This document shows, in pieces, positions 27,196 to 36,462 of a DNA stretch of 64,000 nucleotides (position 1 is the stretch's first letter; every line of letters begins with the position of its first letter). Under the pieces are notes generated by a model. The model ran no database searches, had not been told where the DNA came from, and saw nothing but the letters and a program-made list of their open reading frames with translations. The stretch is from Arcticibacterium luteifluviistationis (GTDB lineage: Bacteria; Bacteroidota; Bacteroidia; Cytophagales; Spirosomataceae). The stretch lies in contig NZ_CP029480.1 of assembly GCF_003258705.1 (NCBI RefSeq), positions 4,216,001 to 4,280,000 of the forward strand, given 5' to 3'. The position numbers were made by a program, and so were the translations under genes.

Positions 27196-28029
27196 ATGAA
27201 TTTAAAAACAAGTGTATTATTTGCAGCATTAGTAGGTTCAATATTGGCCTGTAATCAATTTAAGGTAACTGAAACAGAAGAAGGAGATAAGTTTCAGATC
27301 CATGAAAAAGGTGGAGATGAAAAAATTCAGGAAGGGGATATGCTGACCTTGGATATGAAAATATCAAGTGAGTTAGATACCGTTTTTAGAGATACATGGT
27401 CAGAAGGACAACCGGTACAGGTTCCTGCTAGAATGGGGCAATTTAAAGGTTCTTTTGAGAATGCTTTGTTTCAATTATCTGAAGGTGATAGTGCTACGGT
27501 TTATGTAAAAGTAGATTCATTATTTGGAAAAATGGGTCAGCCACTTCCTCCAGGCGTACCTGAGCATTCTGAATTGAAATTTTTAGTAAAGGTAAAAAGT
27601 GTTCAGTCTGTAGAGGAGTTTAAGAAATCTCTTGAAGAGAAAAAAGAAGGCGAGGCGAAAGTTGTTGCTGATTATGTAAAAGAAAAATACCCTCAGGCCG
27701 TTAAAATGGAGAATGGTATTTACTATTTAACAGAAAAAGAAGGTACAGGGGCAGCGGTGGCTACAGGAGATACCGTAACTGTAAGTTATGTAGGGAAGTT
27801 TTTTGACGGTAAAGTTTTTGACCAAAATAATCCTTTCGAGTTTCCTGTAGGCTTAGGATATGTTATTAAAGGTTGGGACGAAGCTCTTAAAACAATGAAA
27901 AAAGGTCAAAAAAGTACTTTCATCATTCCTTCAGATTTGGCTTATGGAGAAAGAGGAGCTGGTGCAACCATTCCACCTTTCTCTCCGTTAGTATTCGACA
28001 TCGAACTTTTTGAAATAGGTAGAAAATGA
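27196..28029 (+). CDS. FKBP-type peptidyl-prolyl isomerase lipoprotein (first of two)
   Basis: A 277-residue lipoprotein (lipobox ILAC near residue 19) with a degenerate N-terminal FKBP-like domain (about 40-135) and a canonical C-terminal FKBP domain (about 185-275: VTVSYVGKFFDGKVFD, GWDEALKTMKKG, PSDLAYGERGAG). It would speed proline isomerisation in proteins at the periplasmic face of the envelope. It overlaps the next FKBP gene by 4 bases. Confidence 0.92.
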   Translation: MNLKTSVLFAALVGSILACNQFKVTETEEGDKFQIHEKGGDEKIQEGDMLTLDMKISSELDTVFRDTWSEGQPVQVPARMGQFKGSFENALFQLSEGDSATVYVKVDSLFGKMGQPLPPGVPEHSELKFLVKVKSVQSVEEFKKSLEEKKEGEAKVVADYVKEKYPQAVKMENGIYYLTEKEGTGAAVATGDTVTVSYVGKFFDGKVFDQNNPFEFPVGLGYVIKGWDEALKTMKKGQKSTFIIPSDLAYGERGAGATIPPFSPLVFDIELFEIGRK

Positions 28030-28889
28030 AAAATGTAATTATTACGGTTTTAGTGGCAATGGGCCTTTCTTCTTGCGGGAAGAATTTTATTGAGAATGAA
28101 GATCAAAAGTATTTAGATCTCAACAGGGAGGAAATAAGAGCCTATAATGAGGCAAACAATTTAGACTTGGAAGAGAATGTCGCTACGGGCATTTTCTTCA
28201 AGAAGCTAGTTGAGGTTGAAAATCCGGTTTACCCTGATGGTGATGTAACACTTCATGTAGCTTTTAAACTAAGTACTTTGGATGGTAAAGAATTAGTTAA
28301 TGTTGCACCTGAAGATTCTAGTTTCTTTTCGGCAAGCTCTGCCTCTAGTGTTTTTCAAGGTTTTGTAATAGCGGTGAGTTCATTAGGCGAAGGAGAAAAG
28401 GGTGTGTTTTACTTACCTTCACCTCTAGTTTATGGTGCAAACCCACCTGAAAACTTAGCGGTAGATCCATGGGAGGTAACTGTTTTGGAGATGGAGAATA
28501 TTAAATCATATAGTGAGGACGATTTTATCGATCTTTATATTGCTAGAAATAATTTAGCAACTCCAGAAGTTACGGATAAAGGCGTTAGAATCATTAGAAA
28601 TGCTGACAGACCTGCTGATGGCGATTTAGTTGCGGGAGACCTTGTGACGGTAAAATACAAGGGCTACTTCTTGAATAAAACAACATTTGATGAAGGGGAA
28701 TTTGAGGTCTCCTTAGGATCGGGTGCAGTGATACCTGGGTTTGATGACGGTCTTCTTAATATGAGAGTAGGTGAGAAAGCAACTATTATTATCCCTTGGA
28801 GTTTGGGGTATGGTGAGCAAGGTTCTAGTAGCATTCCAGGCAAAACCACTTTAGCGTTTGACGTAGAAATATTGTCAAAATCGAACTAG
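28026..28889 (+). CDS. FKBP-type peptidyl-prolyl isomerase lipoprotein (second of two)
   Basis: A 287-residue lipoprotein (lipobox LSSC near residue 17) with two FKBP-like halves; the C-terminal one (about 195-285) keeps VTVKYKGYFLNKTTFDEG and PWSLGYGEQGSS. The halves and the neighbouring gene look like an old duplication. In some Bacteroidota a lipoprotein FKBP (GldI) is needed for gliding, but nothing here proves that role. A strong terminator follows. Confidence 0.88.
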   Translation: MKNVIITVLVAMGLSSCGKNFIENEDQKYLDLNREEIRAYNEANNLDLEENVATGIFFKKLVEVENPVYPDGDVTLHVAFKLSTLDGKELVNVAPEDSSFFSASSASSVFQGFVIAVSSLGEGEKGVFYLPSPLVYGANPPENLAVDPWEVTVLEMENIKSYSEDDFIDLYIARNNLATPEVTDKGVRIIRNADRPADGDLVAGDLVTVKYKGYFLNKTTFDEGEFEVSLGSGAVIPGFDDGLLNMRVGEKATIIIPWSLGYGEQGSSSIPGKTTLAFDVEILSKSN

Positions 28890-28976
28890 CTTTTGTATAA
28901 AACAGCAGCGTATACTTAGAATTGCCATATTAATTCTTCTCATACGAATGTTTGTTGACGCGAAATGATATTTTTT

Positions 28977-29015
28977 AAATGGCACAACAATCAAGAGTTT
29001 GTTGTGCCATTTTTA
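28977..29015 (+). terminator. Intrinsic terminator after the FKBP genes
   Basis: AAATGGCACAACAA (28977-28990) pairs perfectly with TTGTTGTGCCATTT (28999-29012), giving a 14-bp stem with an 8-base loop and a short T run. Confidence 0.85.
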
Positions 29016-29099
29016 GTTTACGCAGCTCATTTTCTGTAAAAATGTCTTGTTTAGCATATTTAGTAATTGTTAAGTTTTGAAACTTTCTTAAAGTTCCCA

Positions 29100-29130
29100 T
29101 TGATATAAGTGCCATAAAAACATATATTTG
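29100..29130 (+). promoter_or_regulatory. Promoter of the dksA-like gene
   Basis: TTG (29100-29102), 20 bases and TATATTTG (29123-29130) fit the Bacteroidota consensus exactly. Confidence 0.75.
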
Positions 29131-29180
29131 CGGCAATAACGGCAAGGCCTGTATTCTTACTTAAAGAAATAGAGTTAATT

Positions 29181-29567
29181 ATGTCAGCAACAACAGAAAA
29201 AACATTTTACACAGAAAGTGAACTCGCAGAGTTTGAGGCTATTATTCACAGGAAATTAGATGCTACTAAAAGTGAAATTGATTTTATTAGTAGGACATTA
29301 AGTAGGAAAGATGATAATGGTACTGATAATACAGCAGTAGGGAGTAAGACTCTTGAAGACGGAGCTGATATGAGAGAGAAAGAGCGGTTAAGTCAATCTT
29401 CTGGAAGATTGAAAAAATTTGCCTCTGGGCTAGAAGGTGCCTTGATAAGAATCAAAAACGGTACTTACGGAATTTGCAAAGACACAGGAAAGCTTATTCC
29501 TGCTGAAAGACTTAGAGCTGTACCGCATACACAACAGACCATTGAAGCCAAATTGGCTAGGAAATAA
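29181..29567 (+). CDS. TraR/DksA-family protein with degenerate zinc finger
   Basis: A 128-residue DksA-like protein with an N-terminal coiled coil (about residues 12-85) and a C-terminal globular part. The fold signature NGTYGICKDTGKLIPAERLRAVPH is clear, but of the four zinc-binding Cys only the first remains (CKDT; no CxxC pairs). This reduced form is common in Bacteroidota. DksA proteins enter the RNA polymerase secondary channel and modulate stringent control; whether this one does is inferred. It is a single-gene unit with its own promoter and terminator. Confidence 0.87.
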   Translation: MSATTEKTFYTESELAEFEAIIHRKLDATKSEIDFISRTLSRKDDNGTDNTAVGSKTLEDGADMREKERLSQSSGRLKKFASGLEGALIRIKNGTYGICKDTGKLIPAERLRAVPHTQQTIEAKLARK

Positions 29568-29595
29568 TTTATTTAAACCTATTTAACCCTAAATT

Positions 29596-29623
29596 ACCGG
29601 CATTTATTAATGTCGGTTTTTTT
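29596..29623 (+). terminator. Intrinsic terminator after dksA-like gene, abutting the next start codon
   Basis: ACCGGCATT (29596-29604) and AATGTCGGT (29609-29617) form a 9-bp stem with one G-U pair, then a run of seven T. The T run ends at the base before the ATG of the next gene (29624). Confidence 0.85.
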
Positions 29624-30901
29624 ATGCGATATGTTGTATTGATAATTTCTTCTTTTCTCTACGCAGTTCTGGCCTTTATGCATCAGGGTAGGGAAGACTT
29701 TCTTTTTTACTTTGTTACTCTCTCCGCCTTGTTCGCACTTTACCTTTATAGTGCAACAAAAGCGAAGCTCGAGATATGGCATATTTTGATTTCTGCTATT
29801 GTTTTTAGGTTCGTTTTTATTGGTTTCGTTCCAATACTGTCAGACGATATTTATCGTTTTATCTGGGATGGTGCCTTAGGAGTTACAGGCTTTAACCCTT
29901 ATTTGTATTTGCCATCAGATTTTGAGTTGAATACAATAGACGGCCTCTTCGAAAAATTGAATTCCCCAAATTATTTCAGCCTATATCCACCTCTTAATCA
30001 GTATTTTTTTCAAATAGGAGCTTTGGTAGGAGGAGGGAGCCTTCAGGGGAGCATAGTTGCTTTCAGATTTATTTTAATTGGAGCCTTTTTAGGTAATTTC
30101 TTTTTAATAAAAGGAATTTGTGTGCAGCTTGATTACTCATTGTCTAAAACGGCTAAAGTGCTGGCTATTTATGTTTTAAACCCTTTCGTAATCATTGAGA
30201 CTATCGGTAGCCTTCATTTTGAAGGGTTAATGCTTATGTTTCTATTTGCATCGTATTGGGTTTATCTTAAGTTTAAGAGTATGCCTGTCGCAGCAGTTCT
30301 TTTTGCATTTTCAGTTTCAATAAAACTCGTTCCTCTTATTTTCCTCCCGCTTATCTGGAGAAGATTGAAGTTTAAGAAAGGACTAGGTTTCGTAAGTATT
30401 GCTTTATTCTGTAATCTGTTGCTCTTTTTACCATTTTTCCAAATGGACTTATTATCTAATATCTGGAATTCACTAGACTTATATTTTCATAGTTTTGAAT
30501 TTAATGCTAGTCTGTATTACTTAGTAAGAACACTAGGTTTGTGGTTTACAGGATATAATCTTATTTACTATTTAGGGCCTATATTGGCCTTGATAAGCTT
30601 TTCATTAATATTAAAGGTGTCTTTTTCGAAGGGTGATTTATTGAAAGCTTCGCTTTTTATTTTATTTATATACGTAACCTGCACCACTACAGTGCATCCG
30701 TGGTATATTATCACACTTTTGGGAATTTCGCTTTTTACAAACTTTCGTTTCCCTGTTTTATGGACTTATACTATTTGTCTATCGTATTTTGCGTATACTT
30801 TTAATCCTGTTAAGGAAAGTCCAATGCTGCTTATTTTAGAATATGGCCTAGTTTTTTTAGCATTTTACTGGGAGTTCAAAAAGAAGAAAGCACTGTTTTA
30901 G
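29624..30901 (+). CDS. GT-C fold membrane glycosyltransferase (GT87/MptB-like)
   Basis: A 425-residue protein with about 10-12 membrane helices. The first large loop carries an acidic motif, LSDDIYRFIWDG, followed by GFNPYLYLPSD, as in polyprenyl-phosphate-mannose-dependent mannosyltransferases (GT87/MptB-like). It would transfer a sugar from a lipid-phosphate donor on the outer face of the inner membrane. Acceptor and sugar are unknown. Its ATG lies right after a terminator T run, so its own promoter is not evident. Confidence 0.7.
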   Translation: MRYVVLIISSFLYAVLAFMHQGREDFLFYFVTLSALFALYLYSATKAKLEIWHILISAIVFRFVFIGFVPILSDDIYRFIWDGALGVTGFNPYLYLPSDFELNTIDGLFEKLNSPNYFSLYPPLNQYFFQIGALVGGGSLQGSIVAFRFILIGAFLGNFFLIKGICVQLDYSLSKTAKVLAIYVLNPFVIIETIGSLHFEGLMLMFLFASYWVYLKFKSMPVAAVLFAFSVSIKLVPLIFLPLIWRRLKFKKGLGFVSIALFCNLLLFLPFFQMDLLSNIWNSLDLYFHSFEFNASLYYLVRTLGLWFTGYNLIYYLGPILALISFSLILKVSFSKGDLLKASLFILFIYVTCTTTVHPWYIITLLGISLFTNFRFPVLWTYTICLSYFAYTFNPVKESPMLLILEYGLVFLAFYWEFKKKKALF

Positions 30902-30999
30902 GAGTTCTCAAAGCGGTTAGTGTCACCGTATCTTCCTATTTTTTTGGGAAAAATATATGGATTCTCTTCAAAAAATCCAAAAAACAAAGAGTAAGAAGT

Positions 31000-31029
31000 T
31001 TGTTTACTCTGGTGGAGTTTTTAATTTTG
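31000..31029 (+). promoter_or_regulatory. Promoter of atpD-atpC
   Basis: TTG (31000-31002), 19 bases and TAATTTTG (31022-31029) match the Bacteroidota consensus; the atpD ATG is 41 bases downstream. Confidence 0.7.
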
Positions 31030-31049
31030 CATTCCAAAACTCAACATAG

Positions 31050-32579
<1,530 letters not shown>

Positions 32580-32609
32580 TTCTTTTCGAATCAATTAATT
32601 GAATAGATT

Positions 32610-32858
32610 ATGATTTTAGAAATAATAACACCAGACAATAACGTTTTTGAGGGAGAAGTGTCAGTGGTGACTTTACCAGGAAAGAATGGAGAGTTTCAAG
32701 TATTGAAAGATCATGCTCCCCTTGTAAGTACTTTAGCAAAAGGTAATTTGACTTACGAACAAGGAGGCTCAAAAGGCTCTTTGATTGTAGATGGTGGAGT
32801 TATTGAAATAGTAAATAATAAAGTTCTGGTTCTTGCAGAAGCTGTTTTAGAAGCTTAA
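32610..32858 (+). CDS. atpC: F1Fo ATP synthase subunit epsilon (short form)
   Basis: An 82-residue epsilon subunit with the N-terminal beta-sandwich (TPDNNVFEGEVSVVTLPG, GEFQVLKDHAPLVS). It lacks the C-terminal helical hairpin found in the roughly 135-residue E. coli protein, the part that inhibits ATP hydrolysis. Cotranscribed with atpD and followed by a strong terminator. Confidence 0.93.
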   Translation: MILEIITPDNNVFEGEVSVVTLPGKNGEFQVLKDHAPLVSTLAKGNLTYEQGGSKGSLIVDGGVIEIVNNKVLVLAEAVLEA

Positions 32859-32880
32859 AGCAAAAATATTTATAAGAAGG

Positions 32881-32913
32881 AAATCCCATGATTAATTTCA
32901 TGGGATTTTTTTT
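32881..32913 (+). terminator. Intrinsic terminator after atpC
   Basis: AAATCCCATGA (32881-32891) pairs with TCATGGGATTT (32898-32908) to give an 11-bp stem, followed by T residues. Confidence 0.92.
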
Positions 32914-32953
32914 GGTTTTAAGGTGAAATAGAAATCATTTTAGCTTTTCTATA

Positions 32954-32961
32954 TAGCTTTG
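32954..32961 (+). promoter_or_regulatory. Putative -7 element just before the GH3-family start codon
   Basis: TAGCTTTG matches TAnnTTTG and ends 5 bases before ATG 32967, so transcription would begin at or next to the start codon (leaderless mRNA). No clear TTG is seen upstream. Confidence 0.35.
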
Positions 32962-32966
32962 TACCA

Positions 32967-34448
32967 ATGGGAATAAAATCTAGTCTAAGTAAGCCGCTCG
33001 CTGCACTTACAGCGAGAAAACAAGAAAAGTGGAAGTCAAATGCTGAAACCGTTCAAGAAAAATGGCGAAAAAGCATTCTGAAAAATGCTTCTAGTACAAT
33101 TTTCGGTAAAGACCATCATTTTGCAGAAATTGAATCTTACGCAGATTTTAAACAAGGGGTTCCGGTAAACGACTATGAAGGACTAAGACCCTACGTTGAG
33201 AAAATAATTGCGGGCGAAAGTGATGTGCTATGGAAAGGAAAACCATTGTATTTTGCAAAAACTTCAGGAACCACTTCAGGAGTGAAATATATTCCTATAA
33301 CACATGACTCGATTCATAATCACATTGACTCTGCCAAAAACGCCTTACTCAATTATATACACGAAACAGGTAAGTCTAAATTTTTAGATCATAAACTTAT
33401 ATTTTTATCTGGAAGCCCTGTCATGTCTAAAACGGCGGGTATTCATACAGGTAGATTATCGGGTATTTCTAATCATCATGTTCCTGGCTATTTAAAAACA
33501 AATCAATTGCCAAGTTATGAGACTAATTGTATTGAAGATTGGGAGCAAAAGCTAGATGCTATCATTGACGAGACTATTAAGCAGCCCATGAGTCTCATTT
33601 CTGGCATTCCGCCCTGGGTTCAAATGTATTTTGATAAGATTAATGCTCGTACTGGGAAGCAAATAAAAGATGTTTTCCCAGAATTTGACCTTTTTGTTTA
33701 CGGAGGAGTAAACTTTGAGCCATATAAAGCTAAATTGTTTGAGTCTATTGGCAAAAAAATCGATTCTATTGAGCTTTATCCCGCCTCAGAAGGTTTCATA
33801 GCTTATCAAGATAAATTTGACTCTGAAGGGCTTCTAATGCTTTTGGATAGTGGTATTTTTTATGAATTTATTCCCGCAGAAGAATATTTTGATGAAAACC
33901 CAACTCGATTAAGCATTGGCGAAGTAGAACTCAATAAAAACTACGCTCTTATTATCAATAGTAATGCTGGTCTTTGGGGTTATTCTATAGGAGACACAGT
34001 GAAATTTGTTTCGCTAAACCCTTATAGAATTATTGTTTCGGGAAGGATTAAACATTTCATTTCTGCCTTTGGCGAACATGTAATTGGTGAAGAAATAGAA
34101 AAAGCAATGAAGTATGCCTGCAAAAGGCATCCTGAAGTTTCGCTTGTAGAATATACAGTGGCTCCGATGGTCAGCCCTTCAGAAGGTTTACCTTATCACG
34201 AGTGGCTTGTTGAATTTGAACATGAGCCTAATGATATTAAATCATTCGCAAAAGATTTAGATACTAAGCTTGTTGAGCTTAATACGTACTATAAAGATCT
34301 CATTGTAGGAAGCATTTTGAAGCCGCTAGAAATTAAGCTTTTGAAAAGAAACGCATTTATAGACTATATGAAGTCGATAGGTAAACTTGGAGGGCAAAAC
34401 AAAGTACCTCGTTTGTCAAACGATAGAAATATTGCAGATAAACTATAA
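32967..34448 (+). CDS. GH3 auxin-responsive promoter family protein (acyl-adenylating)
   Basis: A 493-residue member of the GH3 branch of the ANL adenylating superfamily. Motif 1 (FAKTSGTTSGVKYIPIT), motif 2 (LYPASEGFIA) and motif 3 (YSIGDTVKFVS) are intact, so it should activate a carboxylic acid with ATP. Plant GH3 enzymes join auxin or jasmonate to amino acids; the bacterial proteins have no established substrate. Its end overlaps the convergent omega-amidase gene by 6 bases. Confidence 0.88.
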   Translation: MGIKSSLSKPLAALTARKQEKWKSNAETVQEKWRKSILKNASSTIFGKDHHFAEIESYADFKQGVPVNDYEGLRPYVEKIIAGESDVLWKGKPLYFAKTSGTTSGVKYIPITHDSIHNHIDSAKNALLNYIHETGKSKFLDHKLIFLSGSPVMSKTAGIHTGRLSGISNHHVPGYLKTNQLPSYETNCIEDWEQKLDAIIDETIKQPMSLISGIPPWVQMYFDKINARTGKQIKDVFPEFDLFVYGGVNFEPYKAKLFESIGKKIDSIELYPASEGFIAYQDKFDSEGLLMLLDSGIFYEFIPAEEYFDENPTRLSIGEVELNKNYALIINSNAGLWGYSIGDTVKFVSLNPYRIIVSGRIKHFISAFGEHVIGEEIEKAMKYACKRHPEVSLVEYTVAPMVSPSEGLPYHEWLVEFEHEPNDIKSFAKDLDTKLVELNTYYKDLIVGSILKPLEIKLLKRNAFIDYMKSIGKLGGQNKVPRLSNDRNIADKL

Positions 34449-35222
34449 AACCTCGAAGTCATCACTGTCAAGGTGAGCAGGGAAACTTTCACGAAAATCG
34501 GTTAAACCCTTTTTTGACAAAGTAGTAATACCAACTTCATTTTTGTTGCCTAGCTTTTTTAACTCGTAACCCTTAGGGTCAATGATGGCTGAGTGTCCAT
34601 TGTATTCAAGTTTATTAGCGTCAACACCTACCCTGTTGATACCAATTACATAGCTTTGATTTTCAATAGCCCGTGCCTTTAAAAGAGTTTCCCATACATT
34701 TTCTCGCTTTGCAGGCCAGTTTGCTGAATATAATAATATGTCGTATTCTAGTTTATTGTTTCTAGCAAAAACAGGAAAACGAAGGTCATAACATATCAAT
34801 GGACAAATTTTCCAGTCTTTGTAATTGATGATTACTTTTTTAATCCCCTTAGTGTACAAAGCATCCTCTCCACCATAAGCAAAGAGATGGCGTTTATCAT
34901 AAAAGGAGGTTTCGCCGTCAGGCTTTACAAACAGTAATCGATTGAAGAAGTTTTGACCTTCTTTTATAACCAAACTTCCACATATAGCGGCATTATATCT
35001 TGTCGCCATTTGCTTCATCCACTTGTGCGTGGTGAAATTCATGGGCTCTGCTATCTTTTCTGGATTCGTGCTAAAACCAGTAGAAAACATTTCTGGTAGG
35101 GTGATTAGGTCTACAGTTGAAGCTAAAGAAGAAATTATTTCTTCCAACTCTGACCTATTTGCCTCTGGGTTTTCCCAGTAGGTGTCTGGCTGAATTACCG
35201 CTACACGTAGGTCGTTTTCCAT
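34443..35222 (-). CDS. Carbon-nitrogen hydrolase, omega-amidase (YafV) type
   Basis: A 259-residue nitrilase-superfamily enzyme with the catalytic Glu in ITLPEMFSTGF, Lys in FYDKRHLFAY and Cys in CPLICYDLRFPVF. The sequence around these residues fits the YafV/Nit2 omega-amidase group, which hydrolyses alpha-ketoglutaramate and similar side products. It is cotranscribed with def (2-base gap). Confidence 0.88.
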   Translation of the reverse strand: MENDLRVAVIQPDTYWENPEANRSELEEIISSLASTVDLITLPEMFSTGFSTNPEKIAEPMNFTTHKWMKQMATRYNAAICGSLVIKEGQNFFNRLLFVKPDGETSFYDKRHLFAYGGEDALYTKGIKKVIINYKDWKICPLICYDLRFPVFARNNKLEYDILLYSANWPAKRENVWETLLKARAIENQSYVIGINRVGVDANKLEYNGHSAIIDPKGYELKKLGNKNEVGITTLSKKGLTDFRESFPAHLDSDDFEVL

Positions 35223-35224
35223 TT

Positions 35225-35809
35225 TTAGCGTTTGCTTTTGTAGAAACGCATTTTATAATCCGCTTTGACTATTCCTTTTGAAATATTGTTCAATTTTTTC
35301 TTAAGCATTTGCTTTTTCAATGGACTTACTAAGTCAGTGAAAAGAATTCCATCTATATGGTCATACTCGTGCTGGATAATTCTTGCAGCCATATCATCAT
35401 AAACTTCTGTATGCTCATTCCAGTCCGTGTCAAAATATTTTATAGTCAAGGTTTCCGGTCTGTAAATATCAGCTCTAACATCAGGAATACTTAAACAACC
35501 CTCTTCATAGGCCCACTCCTCACCAGTTTCTTCTAGAATTTCAGCGTTGATAAAAACTTTCTTAAAATTCACTAATGACGGGTTGATTTCTTCGCCTTCT
35601 TCTAAATTCTCATTTATTTGATGACCATCCACCACAAAGATTCTAATGTCTTTACCAATTTGAGGAGCCGCTAAGCCAACTCCCGAAGCGGAGTACATTG
35701 TTTCATACATATCATCCGCTAGTTTTTTGACATCTAGCTCACCTTTTTCAATGTCACGGCATTCTTTTCTTAAAACAGGATCGCCGTATGCCACAATAGA
35801 ATACTTCAT
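35225..35809 (-). CDS. def: Peptide deformylase
   Basis: A 194-residue deformylase with all three motifs: GVGLAAPQIG, EEGCLSIPDV (metal-binding Cys) and HEYDHIDG (two His ligands and the catalytic Glu). It removes the formyl group from nascent proteins. A TATTTTTG element on the minus strand at 35832-35839 is a candidate -7. First gene of a def-amidase pair. Confidence 0.96.
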   Translation of the reverse strand: MKYSIVAYGDPVLRKECRDIEKGELDVKKLADDMYETMYSASGVGLAAPQIGKDIRIFVVDGHQINENLEEGEEINPSLVNFKKVFINAEILEETGEEWAYEEGCLSIPDVRADIYRPETLTIKYFDTDWNEHTEVYDDMAARIIQHEYDHIDGILFTDLVSPLKKQMLKKKLNNISKGIVKADYKMRFYKSKR

Positions 35810-35880
35810 TAAATACTAGTTTATTTTTCTGCAAAAATAAGGATATGTTTTTCAACATTAAATTTCAGGGCTTTTTCAGT

Positions 35881-36324
35881 TCAATTAAGTTTCTTTTTTA
35901 ATATGATTCTGTTCTCAGAAGCTATCTTTTTTTCTTCAATACCAGTAATATTGAACCCATTGCGAATTCCAAAGATTAGCATCGCTTTTAAGTAGTTTCT
36001 TGTTTTAAAGGAAATCGATTTAAATCCCGCCTCTTTAACTATACGTTCTTGCTCTTTTGCCAGAGCTTTTGCTATTCCTTTTTGCCTGTATTTAGGAATT
36101 ACGCCACCCATCCAACTATAAAATGTTTCATTATTATCTTTATTAAAGCCAACCTTAAAACCAACCGGCACGTTATTCATATATGCTATTAGGATTAAAT
36201 GATAAGTATTCTCTAATCTGCGTTTATAATCCTCAGTGCCATATTTTTTGTCCGAAAATTCAGGGATTTCACTTGAAATTTGAACGCAGTCTTGGATGTT
36301 TCCTGTGTTTATTTTGATTTTCAT
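35881..36324 (-). CDS. GNAT-family N-acetyltransferase
   Basis: A 147-residue GNAT with the acetyl-CoA-binding motif A region, WMGGVIPKYRQKGIAKALAK, in which RQKGIA is the Q/R-x-x-G-x-A loop. The acceptor is unknown. It is divergent from the large T9SS-type surface protein gene and separated from def by 71 bases. Confidence 0.82.
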   Translation of the reverse strand: MKIKINTGNIQDCVQISSEIPEFSDKKYGTEDYKRRLENTYHLILIAYMNNVPVGFKVGFNKDNNETFYSWMGGVIPKYRQKGIAKALAKEQERIVKEAGFKSISFKTRNYLKAMLIFGIRNGFNITGIEEKKIASENRIILKKKLN

Positions 36325-36462
36325 GTCAAGTTCTCGTAAGAATAAATGAATAAAAGGGCTAAATTCTCGTTTTCTAAAAGCAATTTTACGGTTAATCTCG
36401 TATTTAGTACCAATACCGGTTGGTTCAATTTTTGAGTCATATTTTGATTAGAAATCTATAAA

